A stretch of 40,244 nucleotides of DNA from Anaerolineaceae bacterium UBA6133. GTDB lineage: Bacteria; Chloroflexota; Anaerolineae; Anaerolineales; Anaerolineaceae. The position numbers and the translations under genes are program-made. Numbering within the stretch: the first letter of the stretch is position 1; each line of letters begins with the position of its first letter. Location: the NCBI GenBank assembly GCA_002435825.1, contig DIVL01000048.1:1-40244 (forward strand). The letters run 5' to 3'. The notes under the pieces were generated by a model. The model had not been told where the DNA came from, made no database searches, and worked only from the letters and a program-made list of their open reading frames with translations. Shown in pieces: positions 19,725 through 27,730 of this stretch.

Positions 19725-21291
19725 CCAGGCTAAAGCAGACCGCGTTTGCGCATTCTTCTCCATGCTGAAACATACCGACGGGAAGTTCTACGGGCAGCCA
19801 TTCAAACTGCTGCCCTGGGAAGAGAAGATCCTGCGCGATGTGTACGGAACCGTCAAAGAGGACGGCACCCGGCAGTACCGATATATCTGGGTTGAGGTCC
19901 CCAAGAAAAATGGGAAATCTCAGCTTGGCGCTGGGGTCGCGCTGTACCATCTGTTTGCCGATGGAGAAATCAACGGTGAAATCTACGGATGCGCGGCAGA
20001 CCGGGAGCAGGCATCGATCATCTATGACGCAGCCAGTAAGACGCTTGAAATCATTCCAACGCTGCTGAAACGGTCCAAGATCCTGGCATCCTACAAGAAA
20101 ATAACTGACAGGGTCAGTGGATCACGGTATAAGGTGTTGAGCTCGGAGGCTTACTCGAAACATGGGTACAAACCCAGCGCGGTATTGTTTGATGAGATCC
20201 ACGCGCAGCCAAATCGTGATTTGTGGGATGTTATGACCCACGGATCCGGCGCTTCGAGATCCCAGCCGATCTGGTGGAATTTTACGACCGCTGGCAAGGA
20301 CCCTGACCGCGTAAGCATTGGCTGGGAGCTGCACGATTATGCCATGAGGGTCGCGTCGGGCGAGATCTCGGATCCATCCTGGTATGTGGCCATCTACTCC
20401 TATGAAGGGGAGGATATCTATAACGAGGAGCATTGGTATGAATCCAATCCTTCCCTGGGTGTGGCCAAGGATATCGAGTCCATGCGGGACGCGGCGAACC
20501 GGGCAAAAAACAGCCCGGAGGTTGAGCTGAATTTTCGCTGGCTGGATCTGAACCAGTGGGTTACCACCAAGTTGACCAGCTGGATCGAGCTGGAAGTCTA
20601 CGACCAAACGGAAGAAGAAATCCCTGATGAAAAGCTTCTTGGCTTGAAATGTTTTATTGGCCAGGACGCATCTACAACGACTGACCTCTCTGCAATCGTA
20701 CGACTATTCCCACCTCAGCCGGGTCTGGATCACTGGTATTTCAAAAGTGACGCCTTTATTCCGCGCAATACACTATTGGAACGGACCCGCACAGATCATG
20801 TCCCATACGACAAATGGGAGATGGGAGGATATGTTCATGTGACCGAGGGAGACACGATCGATCATTGGGCAATCCTTGGCAAGATCCTTGAATACAAAGA
20901 AATGTATGAAGTGGTCGAGTTGGTGTCCGACCCAGCGTTTGCAGTCATGCTGACCCAGGCTGAGATGAAAGAAGGGATCAATGTGGTTACTCAGCAGGGT
21001 ACTTTTGCGGTCCTGACAGACCCGATGAATACGGTTGAGACCCTGATGCGATCAGGCCAGTTGACCCATGAGCATAACCCATTGTTGAGATGGACCTTCG
21101 GGAACGCCTCGATCGCGACTAATGGATCAGGCTTGAAAAAGCTGGTCAAAGAAACCAAGGGCAAGAGCGTGATCAGGACAAAGCGAATTGACCCTGTAAT
21201 GGCGCTTGTACTGGCGATGTGCAGAGCACGTTTCTATAACCAGGGTGATAACCTCGAGGAACGGATCCTGTCGGAAGGATGGGGTATGTGA
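19714..21291 (+). CDS. Terminase large subunit (Terminase_1 type)
   Basis: 525-aa packaging motor. The ATPase has Walker A VPKKNGKS (about 62-69) and Walker B AVLFDE (about 156-161, DEIHA following), then the WWNFTTAG coupling motif. The nuclease half contains FIGQDASTTTDLSA (about 316-329) and VSDPAF (about 404), acidic residues of the RNase-H-like site. ATG 19714 is chosen over a TTG upstream. The family is typical of HK97-like phages; with the HNH partner it suggests cos-type packaging, which is an inference. Confidence 0.92.
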   Translation: MSFDQAKADRVCAFFSMLKHTDGKFYGQPFKLLPWEEKILRDVYGTVKEDGTRQYRYIWVEVPKKNGKSQLGAGVALYHLFADGEINGEIYGCAADREQASIIYDAASKTLEIIPTLLKRSKILASYKKITDRVSGSRYKVLSSEAYSKHGYKPSAVLFDEIHAQPNRDLWDVMTHGSGASRSQPIWWNFTTAGKDPDRVSIGWELHDYAMRVASGEISDPSWYVAIYSYEGEDIYNEEHWYESNPSLGVAKDIESMRDAANRAKNSPEVELNFRWLDLNQWVTTKLTSWIELEVYDQTEEEIPDEKLLGLKCFIGQDASTTTDLSAIVRLFPPQPGLDHWYFKSDAFIPRNTLLERTRTDHVPYDKWEMGGYVHVTEGDTIDHWAILGKILEYKEMYEVVELVSDPAFAVMLTQAEMKEGINVVTQQGTFAVLTDPMNTVETLMRSGQLTHEHNPLLRWTFGNASIATNGSGLKKLVKETKGKSVIRTKRIDPVMALVLAMCRARFYNQGDNLEERILSEGWGM

Positions 21292-22514
21292 GCAAGAAAA
21301 AAGTAATCAACGACGCCGTGCTGACCCCGATCCCTGCGGAGATGCAGCCTGGGGACAGCAGCTTTCTTCTTTACTGGCCGCCGATGGCAACAATTGGAAC
21401 CATCACGGTTGAAACCGCAAAGAAACTATCGACCGTCTATCGCTGCATGAATATTTTGAGCGATGATATTGCCGCATTACCCTTCCAACAATTTGAAAGG
21501 CTGGAAAGAGGGTCCAGAAGGGTCAAGCCGGACGGAGACAGCCGAAATGTGGCGTATTTGATCGAAATCGAACCGAACAGATGGCAGACGCCGTTTGTGT
21601 TCAAAAAACGGCTGATTTTGGACTTGCTGAGCATGGGGAATGCCTATATATGGCGGCCAGTAAGCTCTTACCCGGAGTTATTCCAACTGGAGGCAGGCAA
21701 GGTAAGACCGGTTTTTGATAAACGGGGCAATCGGTATTTCCAGGTGTTGTTTGACAACGGTGAGACAAAAGATATCCCGGATCCGGAAATACTGCACCTG
21801 ATGATCAACCCCGACAAAAAAGGGGTTTATGGCAGATCGGTGCTGGGATATGCCCAGGATACGATCAACCGACAGATCGGAGCCAATAATTCAAGGAACA
21901 CTCTGACGGGTAACGGCTTGCTGCCTACGGCGATTCTTAAGGTCAATGGCCAAATTAGTGAGGAAGCCAGACAGAAGGTGAAAGATAGCTATCTGAAGTC
22001 AGCCCAGGACGGCGTAATGGTGCAGGACAATGCCATCCTTGATTTCAAACAGATCACCATGAACGCTTCAGACGTTCAGTTCTTGGAAAGTATCCAGGCG
22101 ACAGAAACTGAGATTGCAAACTACTTCGGACTTCCACAGTACAAACTCAACCTGGGCAAACAATCGTACCAATCGAACGAACAGCAGCAGCTGGATTACC
22201 TGGGAACTACTCTCAATCCCTACCTGGTGCAATTTGAACAGAGTGCCAGGCTGAAATGGCTGCCAACTGAGGAGCAGGATGCGGGCTTTTTCCGGTTTGA
22301 GCGCAAAGCTGTGATGCAGTTGGACACCAAAACACAAGCAGACTTCCTGCATACCCAAATTTTGGACGGGATCTACTCGCCTAACGAAGCCAGAGCGATC
22401 AATGACCTGGAACCTTACCCAGGCGGAGATCAACACTACTTCCCTGGAAATATGGCGGTAATCACTGAAAAAGGGCTTACCATGCCCGGCAAGGACACAA
22501 ATGAAAATAAATGA
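21279..22514 (+). CDS. Portal protein (HK97 family)
   Basis: 411-aa portal, the dodecameric ring through which DNA enters the head. The N-terminal motif STVYRCMNILSDDIAALPFQQFER and the DAGFFRFERKAVMQLDTKTQADF region near the end match HK97-type portals, and the stretch from about 340 to 385 (SPNEARAINDLEPYPGGDQHYFP) is characteristic. The gene overlaps terminase (12 bp) and protease (14 bp). An alternative GTG start at 21288 is possible. Confidence 0.9.
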   Translation: MGYVSKKKVINDAVLTPIPAEMQPGDSSFLLYWPPMATIGTITVETAKKLSTVYRCMNILSDDIAALPFQQFERLERGSRRVKPDGDSRNVAYLIEIEPNRWQTPFVFKKRLILDLLSMGNAYIWRPVSSYPELFQLEAGKVRPVFDKRGNRYFQVLFDNGETKDIPDPEILHLMINPDKKGVYGRSVLGYAQDTINRQIGANNSRNTLTGNGLLPTAILKVNGQISEEARQKVKDSYLKSAQDGVMVQDNAILDFKQITMNASDVQFLESIQATETEIANYFGLPQYKLNLGKQSYQSNEQQQLDYLGTTLNPYLVQFEQSARLKWLPTEEQDAGFFRFERKAVMQLDTKTQADFLHTQILDGIYSPNEARAINDLEPYPGGDQHYFPGNMAVITEKGLTMPGKDTNENK

Positions 22515-23382
22515 TTTGGTACTCAAAGAAAATCCCCATGACCAGAGAAAACCCCTGGTACTTGATGCCATTGAGAGCGGAGAGGTGGAAATCTACTGCT
22601 ATGGCGACATCATGGACAGCTACTGGTTCTTTGACCCAGTCCATCCACCTCCGGGGTATGTCACCCAAGACGCAATGAAGGAGGCCTTGGACCAAGCAGC
22701 CGGAAAACCGGTTTTGTTCCGGATCCATTCATCCGGTGGGGACATGATGACGGCCAGCACAATCCGATCAATGTTAATGTCGTATCCAGGTAAGGTGACC
22801 TGCCAGATTGACGGGTTGTGCGCAAGCGCAGCAACCTACATTGCCACAGCGGGGTCCAAGGTCCAGATGCAGGATTCTGCCTTTTTCATGATCCATGATC
22901 CCTGGACGATCACCATCGGGAATGTGGATGATCACCGGGTCACGATTAGCATGCTCAAAGAGCTGAAAAAAGGGATCGTGGAAGCATATATGGCAAAGAC
23001 CACGCTCGAACAGCCCCAGATCGAAAAAATGATGGCAGATGAAACCTGGATGAGCGCACAGACTGCGCTTGATTATGGGTTTGTGGATGAAATCATCAGC
23101 CAGCCGGCATCAGCAAGAGCGGCAGTAATGGCAAAAGATTCCCTGCCAGTGATGAACAACGCTTTGAAAGGATACCGTGAGGTCCCACAAGCTGTGCAGG
23201 AAATGATGCAAAAAGGATTGAATGTTACGGAGGAGCCGGCAACCAGCGTGCCGGAAGAAGCCACCGATACAGAGCCCGACCAGGGCGAAATGGAACGCGA
23301 GAGAGCCGTCCAGGCACTGCGCGAAAAAATCAAAACTCTCAAGAAGGAGAAAGTAAATGACCACATTCAAGAGTGCATATGA
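22501..23382 (+). CDS. Prohead protease (ClpP/S14-type)
   Basis: 293-aa head maturation protease. The ClpP-like domain (about 28-200) has RIHSSGGD (about 74-81), the nucleophile Ser109 in GLCASAA, and the catalytic His132 in FMIHDPW; the Asp should lie near 180. The C-terminal 90 residues are charged and helical (KEKIKTLKKEK), as in proteases tethered to scaffold. It is expected to cut the scaffold and itself during head maturation. It overlaps the scaffold gene by 26 bp. Confidence 0.88.
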   Translation: MKINDLVLKENPHDQRKPLVLDAIESGEVEIYCYGDIMDSYWFFDPVHPPPGYVTQDAMKEALDQAAGKPVLFRIHSSGGDMMTASTIRSMLMSYPGKVTCQIDGLCASAATYIATAGSKVQMQDSAFFMIHDPWTITIGNVDDHRVTISMLKELKKGIVEAYMAKTTLEQPQIEKMMADETWMSAQTALDYGFVDEIISQPASARAAVMAKDSLPVMNNALKGYREVPQAVQEMMQKGLNVTEEPATSVPEEATDTEPDQGEMERERAVQALREKIKTLKKEKVNDHIQECI

Positions 23383-23725
23383 CCTGGCGCAAAAACGCGT
23401 ACAGGCCGTGAATGACAAGGCTCAGGAGATTGAAACCCTCCTGGGCGGCACCGAGGAAGACGTCAATGCTGCTCTGGCTCTTGAGCCCGCGCTGGACGAG
23501 GCTCAAGCCGAAGCACAAAAGGCGATCGACCTTTACAACAAACTGACCAAGGCAGGCGATCTTGCTGATAGCACTGCCAGTTTGTTTGTTCCTGTATCCG
23601 AGGCAGCTGCAGAAGTTGGCACTGCCAAAAACACCATGACCCGCGAGGAATTCGACGGGATGAGTATCAGTGACAAAGCCAGGTTCATGACAAATGGTGG
23701 CAAGGTCACTGACAAGGAGGAGTAG
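23357..23725 (+). CDS. Probable scaffold protein
   Basis: 122-aa protein with a helical, coiled N-terminus (AYDLAQKRVQAVNDKAQEIETLL to about 70) and a conserved-looking C-terminal helix (TREEFDGMSISDKARFMTNGGKVTD). Position between protease and coat, size and the C-terminal helix fit a separate scaffold or delta domain. AGGAG lies six bases before ATG. Confidence 0.68.
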   Translation: MTTFKSAYDLAQKRVQAVNDKAQEIETLLGGTEEDVNAALALEPALDEAQAEAQKAIDLYNKLTKAGDLADSTASLFVPVSEAAAEVGTAKNTMTREEFDGMSISDKARFMTNGGKVTDKEE

Positions 23726-23728
23726 AAA

Positions 23729-24877
23729 ATGGCTGATTCTTTAGCAAGTTTGTTCCCCACCCTATATGCTGGTATCGCGGAATTTCCGCGGCGCCAGTTT
23801 GGGATGATCAGAGCCGTCCAGGTGGATGGCCAGCTCTCCCGAGCCGCAAAGGGTCAAAGTGTAGTCTGGGATGTGCCCCAGGTAAGCGCCGCAGTTGACG
23901 TGGAGCCCTCGGCGACCCTGCCTGCACCCGCTGCTGATGTGGCAAAACAACTTAGCTACACAATGGCATTCCGAAAGGCAGTGCGCATTGCGGTGACCGG
24001 GGAAGCTTCAGAAGCAATCGGTGACGCCGCTATGGCAATCCGCCGGCAAAACCAGTATCTGCAGGCATTCGACAAGCTGGCAGCCGGGATCGAAAGTTAC
24101 CTGGCAGGCGTAGCGATCCTGAATGCCAGCCGTGCTTTTGGTACGGCTGATACCGTGCCGTTCACGGCATCTTCCGCTAACCTGGAGTACTTTGCAAAAC
24201 TGTGGGGTATCCTGGCAAGGAATGAACGGTCCAACGGAGAACTTTCCCTGGTGCTGAACACAGCGACCGCGGAGGCGATGCGTGCTTATATGGGCATGCT
24301 GTGGAAGGCCAATGAAGCTGGTGATGATGAGATGATGAAAAACGGATACCGCACGCGGGTCCAAGGCTTCAATATCTACGAAACCAATCAAATGCCCAAA
24401 CATACCAAAGGCACTGGTGCCTCTTATGTTTTGGACGGAGACCATGCCGCTGGTGCGACAGAGATCACAGTCAAGACCGGTACAGGAACCATCCTGGCAG
24501 GCGATGTGATCTCAATCGCGGACGAACCATCCGGCTCGAAGTATGTCGTTACCGCAGGCATTGAAGCGCTTGGAACCCTGACGATCGGTGCTCCGGGTTT
24601 GCTGGGAGCTGGTGCTACCGGCAAAGCGGTCAGCATTCATCAGTACACCCCAAACCTGGCATTCAACCAGTCGGCGCTTGGTTTGGGCGTCCGTCTGCCG
24701 GAGATCCCGAAAGAGGGTGATGCGGCTATCGACGCCACCAGCATCCGCGATCCCTACACCGGCCTGGTGTTTGAGATCCGCCGATATGCTGAATATCGCC
24801 AGGTCGTGGACGAAGTCTCGATCATGTATGGCGCGATCGTTTTAGATCCAGAGGCAATCGCCATTGGGTTGAGCTAA
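23729..24877 (+). CDS. Major capsid (coat) protein, HK97 fold, P22-coat-like
   Basis: 382-aa coat protein. It has an N-terminal arm, a long helix around AIRRQNQYLQAFDKLAAGIESYL, an A-domain segment with NLEYFAKLWGILARN and an inserted beta domain at about 235-300 (GATEITVKTGTGTILAGDVISI). The ending NLAFNQSALGLGVRLPEIP and YRQVVDEVSIMYGAIVLDPE resembles P22-type coats. The subfamily is tentative; the coat role is strongly supported by position and size. GGAG precedes ATG. Confidence 0.82.
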   Translation: MADSLASLFPTLYAGIAEFPRRQFGMIRAVQVDGQLSRAAKGQSVVWDVPQVSAAVDVEPSATLPAPAADVAKQLSYTMAFRKAVRIAVTGEASEAIGDAAMAIRRQNQYLQAFDKLAAGIESYLAGVAILNASRAFGTADTVPFTASSANLEYFAKLWGILARNERSNGELSLVLNTATAEAMRAYMGMLWKANEAGDDEMMKNGYRTRVQGFNIYETNQMPKHTKGTGASYVLDGDHAAGATEITVKTGTGTILAGDVISIADEPSGSKYVVTAGIEALGTLTIGAPGLLGAGATGKAVSIHQYTPNLAFNQSALGLGVRLPEIPKEGDAAIDATSIRDPYTGLVFEIRRYAEYRQVVDEVSIMYGAIVLDPEAIAIGLS

Positions 24878-24884
24878 GGCTGTC

Positions 24885-25082
24885 ATGGCTGAGGTGCAGT
24901 TTATCACTGTGACCAAGGATGGATATCGGTTAGATGTCCATCCTGACGCCCTGGAAGCATACGTAAAGGCTGGCTGGGTGGTCATGGAAAAAGAAGCACA
25001 GAACGGAGGTGGTCCAGCTCTGAAGGACACCACCGCCGAGTCTGGCCAAAAGAAAGCGGCCAAAAAGGCTGAGGTGAAATAA
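24885..25082 (+). CDS. Small head-region protein (65 aa)
   Basis: It begins MAEVQFITVTKDGYRLDVHP; the N-terminal half (VHPDALEAYVKAGWVVME) resembles short domains found after coat genes in many phages, and the end is Lys/Ala-rich (KKAAKKAEVK). Function unknown, possibly a decoration or connector-associated protein. It overlaps the next gene's region by two bases at the stop. Confidence 0.6.
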   Translation: MAEVQFITVTKDGYRLDVHPDALEAYVKAGWVVMEKEAQNGGGPALKDTTAESGQKKAAKKAEVK

Positions 25083-25390
25083 TGGCAAGCATCCTGACCC
25101 CTACCGAGGCGGCAACCGTATTACGCTGCGAGATTGACGATCAGAACATGCTGGATCTGCTTAACCAGGTGGACGCGTACATCGAAAACGCAACCGGGTG
25201 GAAGTGGACCGAGGATGAAGTGATCAATGTGATTGCCAAGTCAGCTGCCAGGATGCTTTTAGTTCAATGGTACGAAAACCCCGCACAGCTGGGATCAGAA
25301 TCGGTGCTCAGTTTTGGTCTGAACGCGGTATTGTTGCAACTCAAGGCAGAAGCAGTACGACTGAGAGAGTTATCGGAGCTGACCACATGA
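25082..25390 (+). CDS. Head-tail connector (gp6-like)
   Basis: 102-aa connector. MASILTPTEAATVLRCEIDDQNMLDLLNQVDAYIENATGW matches the gp6/adaptor fold start, and the end LNAVLLQLKAEAVRLRELSE is its C-terminal helix. It forms the adaptor ring under the portal. It overlaps both neighbours by a few bases. Confidence 0.82.
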   Translation: MASILTPTEAATVLRCEIDDQNMLDLLNQVDAYIENATGWKWTEDEVINVIAKSAARMLLVQWYENPAQLGSESVLSFGLNAVLLQLKAEAVRLRELSELTT

Positions 25391-25731
25391 AGATTGGCAA
25401 CAACATAACCAACCCGGGAGATCTGCGAACAAAAATTATCCTGGAAGAGCGCATACTTGTGGAAGATGCCGGTGGATTTACCACCCCTGCTGTGGGGCAG
25501 CAGATTCAGACGTGGTGCCGATGGGTCAATGTACATGGAAATGAGATCTGGCAGGCTGACGCGGCAGGAGCCAGCAAGGCAGCCACTATTTTGATTAGAT
25601 ATCAGCCTGATCTGGATGAAACCTGGATGGTGATCTATCGTGGAAAAACATGGGAAATTCGTTCGATTGACAACATAAGAGAGCGTAATGAATATCAGGA
25701 GCTCAAGGTTGCCATGATTGGAGCCGGTTGA
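25387..25731 (+). CDS. Head closure / head-tail joining protein
   Basis: 114-aa beta-rich protein of the head-tail joining family (SPP1 gp16-like). NPGDLRTKIILEERILVEDAGGF is followed by TWCRWVNVHGNEIWQADA and IRYQPDLDETWMVIYRGKTWEIRSIDNI, the characteristic progression. ATG 25387 (ATGA overlap) is preferred over the ORF's 25267 start, which lies inside the connector gene. Confidence 0.82.
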   Translation: MKIGNNITNPGDLRTKIILEERILVEDAGGFTTPAVGQQIQTWCRWVNVHGNEIWQADAAGASKAATILIRYQPDLDETWMVIYRGKTWEIRSIDNIRERNEYQELKVAMIGAG

Positions 25732-26123
25732 TGAAAGCGGGCTTGAGAATGCCAGCAAATTTACAGAAAATGCTGGAAGACCTGGACGAGCTGGAGCGAT
25801 CGCAGATTGATGATATTGCCGGCGATATGCTGGATGCCGGAACTGAAGTTGCCCTGGCAGGCATGCAACTCCGGGCGCGCGTTCGGACTGGCAAACTAAA
25901 AGGGCATCTCAAACGGAGCGAGATCCAACGTGACGGTAATGTCTCGTTTGTGGAAATCGGGTTAATTGATGCTCCAGCAGAAGTAGTTCGATATGGCATG
26001 GTCCACGAGTTTGGATCTTCAAGTGTTGAGGCGCAATCATATGTCCGCGCGACGATGAATGAAGATAAAGGAAAGATCTACCGGGCAATGAAAGCACGCC
26101 TGAAAGCCAGAGGTATTGAGTAA
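25731..26123 (+). CDS. HK97 gp10-like tail completion protein
   Basis: 130-aa protein of the HK97-gp10 family: helical start (MLEDLDELERSQIDDIAGDML), then VRTGKLKGHLKRSEI and a final YGMVHEFGSSSVEAQSYVRATMNE motif, the family hallmark. It completes the head-tail interface. ATG 25731 overlaps the preceding TGA. Confidence 0.85.
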   Translation: MKAGLRMPANLQKMLEDLDELERSQIDDIAGDMLDAGTEVALAGMQLRARVRTGKLKGHLKRSEIQRDGNVSFVEIGLIDAPAEVVRYGMVHEFGSSSVEAQSYVRATMNEDKGKIYRAMKARLKARGIE

Positions 26124-26470
26124 TGGCCACGATTTGGGCACGGGTTCGGAGCGCACTAAGCGGGCTGGGAGTACCTGTTGAGAATAACAGGTTGGTATTG
26201 CAGACCGGCGAGACGTGGCCCGACCGATATATCACTTTTCAGGTAATTTCAACTGTTCCGGAAGAACATGTAGATGACCGTGAGATCTTACGAAATCACC
26301 TGGTACAGCTGAATTTGTGGTCTAGTAATGGATTTGAAAGCTTCCCGGATGTGGAAGCATCTATGTTGGCAGCCGGCTTTTTGTTCCAGGCCGAACGCGA
26401 TATGGATTTCACAGAGACTGGCCATTACGGCCAGAGCAAGGATTTTCTTTTTATGGAAGACAAGGAGTAA
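26123..26470 (+). CDS. Tail terminator-like protein
   Basis: 115-aa protein in the tail-terminator position. WARVRSALSGLGVPVENN, RYITFQVISTVPEEHVDD and HLVQLNLWSSN are consistent with the small alpha/beta tail terminators (gpU or gp17 type). It caps tail-tube polymerisation. Family call is by context and pattern. Confidence 0.68.
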   Translation: MATIWARVRSALSGLGVPVENNRLVLQTGETWPDRYITFQVISTVPEEHVDDREILRNHLVQLNLWSSNGFESFPDVEASMLAAGFLFQAERDMDFTETGHYGQSKDFLFMEDKE

Positions 26471-26473
26471 GAA

Positions 26474-27094
26474 ATGACTATAGGACAAGGAGAATACAAA
26501 AGCCAAATTGGGCTTGATAAGTTGTATTACGCTCCGGTAACGAAAGATGATGCAACGGCGTACACCGCCACGGCACCGGTTTATCTGGCACCGGTGGCAA
26601 CAGCAAAGGTGAGTACAACCCGAAACACGAACACGCAATATGCGGATGATGGGGTCTTTGACAGCTCAAGCGCTGAAAGTGAAAGCTCGGTTGAGGTCGA
26701 GGTGACCAATATACCATTGGCAACAGCGGCACTTTTGACAGGTAAGACCTATAACACCACCAATGGCATGTTGATCGAGGGCAGCGGAAGTGTCGCGCCA
26801 GAATATGCCTTACTTTTCCGATCGAAGAAATCGAACGGGAAGTACCGCTATGTTTGCTATCTGAAGGGCAAGTTCACCCTGGCAGATGAAGAATTTGCCA
26901 CATTGGAAGCTAGCCCTGCCCCCAAACTTGCCAAGCTGACCTTTACCGGTTTGAACACAATTTTCGCGTTCACAACCGCAACCGGGAAAACAGAAACGGT
27001 CAAAGTGGTAAAGGCGGATGAAGACGTGGCCGCTTCGGCTACCTTGATAGCAGGGTGGTTTACAGCGGTTCCTGTCCCTGCGGCGCCTGTGTAG
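26474..27094 (+). CDS. Major tail tube protein (phi13-like)
   Basis: 206-aa tube protein. IGLDKLYYAPVTKDDATAY, then STTRNTNTQYADDGVFDSSSAESESSVEVEVTNI and YALLFRSKKSNGKYRYVCYLKGKF are typical of the phi13-type tail tube family in long-tailed phages. GGAG precedes ATG. It forms the hexameric tube around the tape measure. A hairpin with 9-bp arms (27132-27162) follows, which may reduce downstream transcription. Confidence 0.85.
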   Translation: MTIGQGEYKSQIGLDKLYYAPVTKDDATAYTATAPVYLAPVATAKVSTTRNTNTQYADDGVFDSSSAESESSVEVEVTNIPLATAALLTGKTYNTTNGMLIEGSGSVAPEYALLFRSKKSNGKYRYVCYLKGKFTLADEEFATLEASPAPKLAKLTFTGLNTIFAFTTATGKTETVKVVKADEDVAASATLIAGWFTAVPVPAAPV

Positions 27095-27131
27095 CACTGC
27101 CGCTCTGAGAATGGGCCAATGATAACTTTGA

Positions 27132-27162
27132 AGGCGGAATGGAATACAACCCTATTCCGCCT
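27132..27162. terminator. Hairpin after the tail tube gene
   Basis: AGGCGGAAT (27132-27140) and ATTCCGCCT (27154-27162) form a hairpin with a 13-base loop and no U-run. Read-through with partial attenuation would lower expression of the chaperone genes after the abundant tube protein. Confidence 0.45.
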
Positions 27163-27191
27163 ACCGAAGAATAAGCTCAAAAGGAATTGGT

Positions 27192-27509
27192 ATGCAAAAG
27201 TTTGCAATTGAATTGAAGCTGTATGACGAAGACAATGAAGAAAAGGCGGTTTATCGCCAGAGTTTTATCCCCTTCCGCCTCCTGAAGGAGGCTTTCAAGC
27301 TCCAGAAGTGGATCCAGGAGTTGCAGGATCCTCAGAATATTGATCCGGAAGTAGTGGACAACCTGGGCGATTTTGTAGTGGCCTTTTTTGGCAACAAGTT
27401 CACCAGGGACGAATTGATGGACGGCGCGGAGTTGGATGAGGTGATGACTGTGATCACTCAGATCGTGAGCAAGATCGACAACCCAAATCTCAACCCGCCT
27501 CCGATGTAG
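27192..27509 (+). CDS. Tail assembly chaperone (gpG-like)
   Basis: 105-aa chaperone that binds tail tube and tape measure before assembly. LYDEDNEEKAVYRQSFIPFRLLKEAFKLQKWIQ is the family's beginning and a helical body follows. Its end is a slippery context: CCCAAAT at 27482-27488 just before the TAG. Expected to give a longer gpGT form by -1 frameshifting. Confidence 0.78.
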   Translation: MQKFAIELKLYDEDNEEKAVYRQSFIPFRLLKEAFKLQKWIQELQDPQNIDPEVVDNLGDFVVAFFGNKFTRDELMDGAELDEVMTVITQIVSKIDNPNLNPPPM

Positions 27510-27709
27510 ATCCGGAGGCGGTTGGAGATGATCGCGATACAGTGGAAGTGCTCATGGATATTCAGCTGATGTTGATTAAGAACTTCAGCTGGTCGTTGGC
27601 AGATATTGACCGGACAGACGCGGTCAGTTTGTTTGATTTTCTAAGACATGTTGCCAGCAAGGGTGAGCAAGGTCCAGGAAGACAACTCTATGCTGAGGAT
27701 GTGTGGTAA
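27482..27709 (+). CDS. gpT-like extension reached by -1 frameshift (gpGT)
   Basis: No start codon of its own is evident. The frame -1 to gpG is open from the slippery site CCCAAAT (27482-27488; C CCA AAT in the zero frame) to TAA at 27707. It encodes a T-like segment with LMDIQLMLIKNFSWSLADID and FDFLRHVASKGEQG, the family's conserved end. Fusion with the first 99 residues gives about 172 aa. This frame is easily missed because it has no Met near its start. Confidence 0.75.
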   Translation, partial: PKSQPASDVDPEAVGDDRDTVEVLMDIQLMLIKNFSWSLADIDRTDAVSLFDFLRHVASKGEQGPGRQLYAEDVW

Positions 27710-27730
27710 TGCAATCCAGGGAGTCGATTG

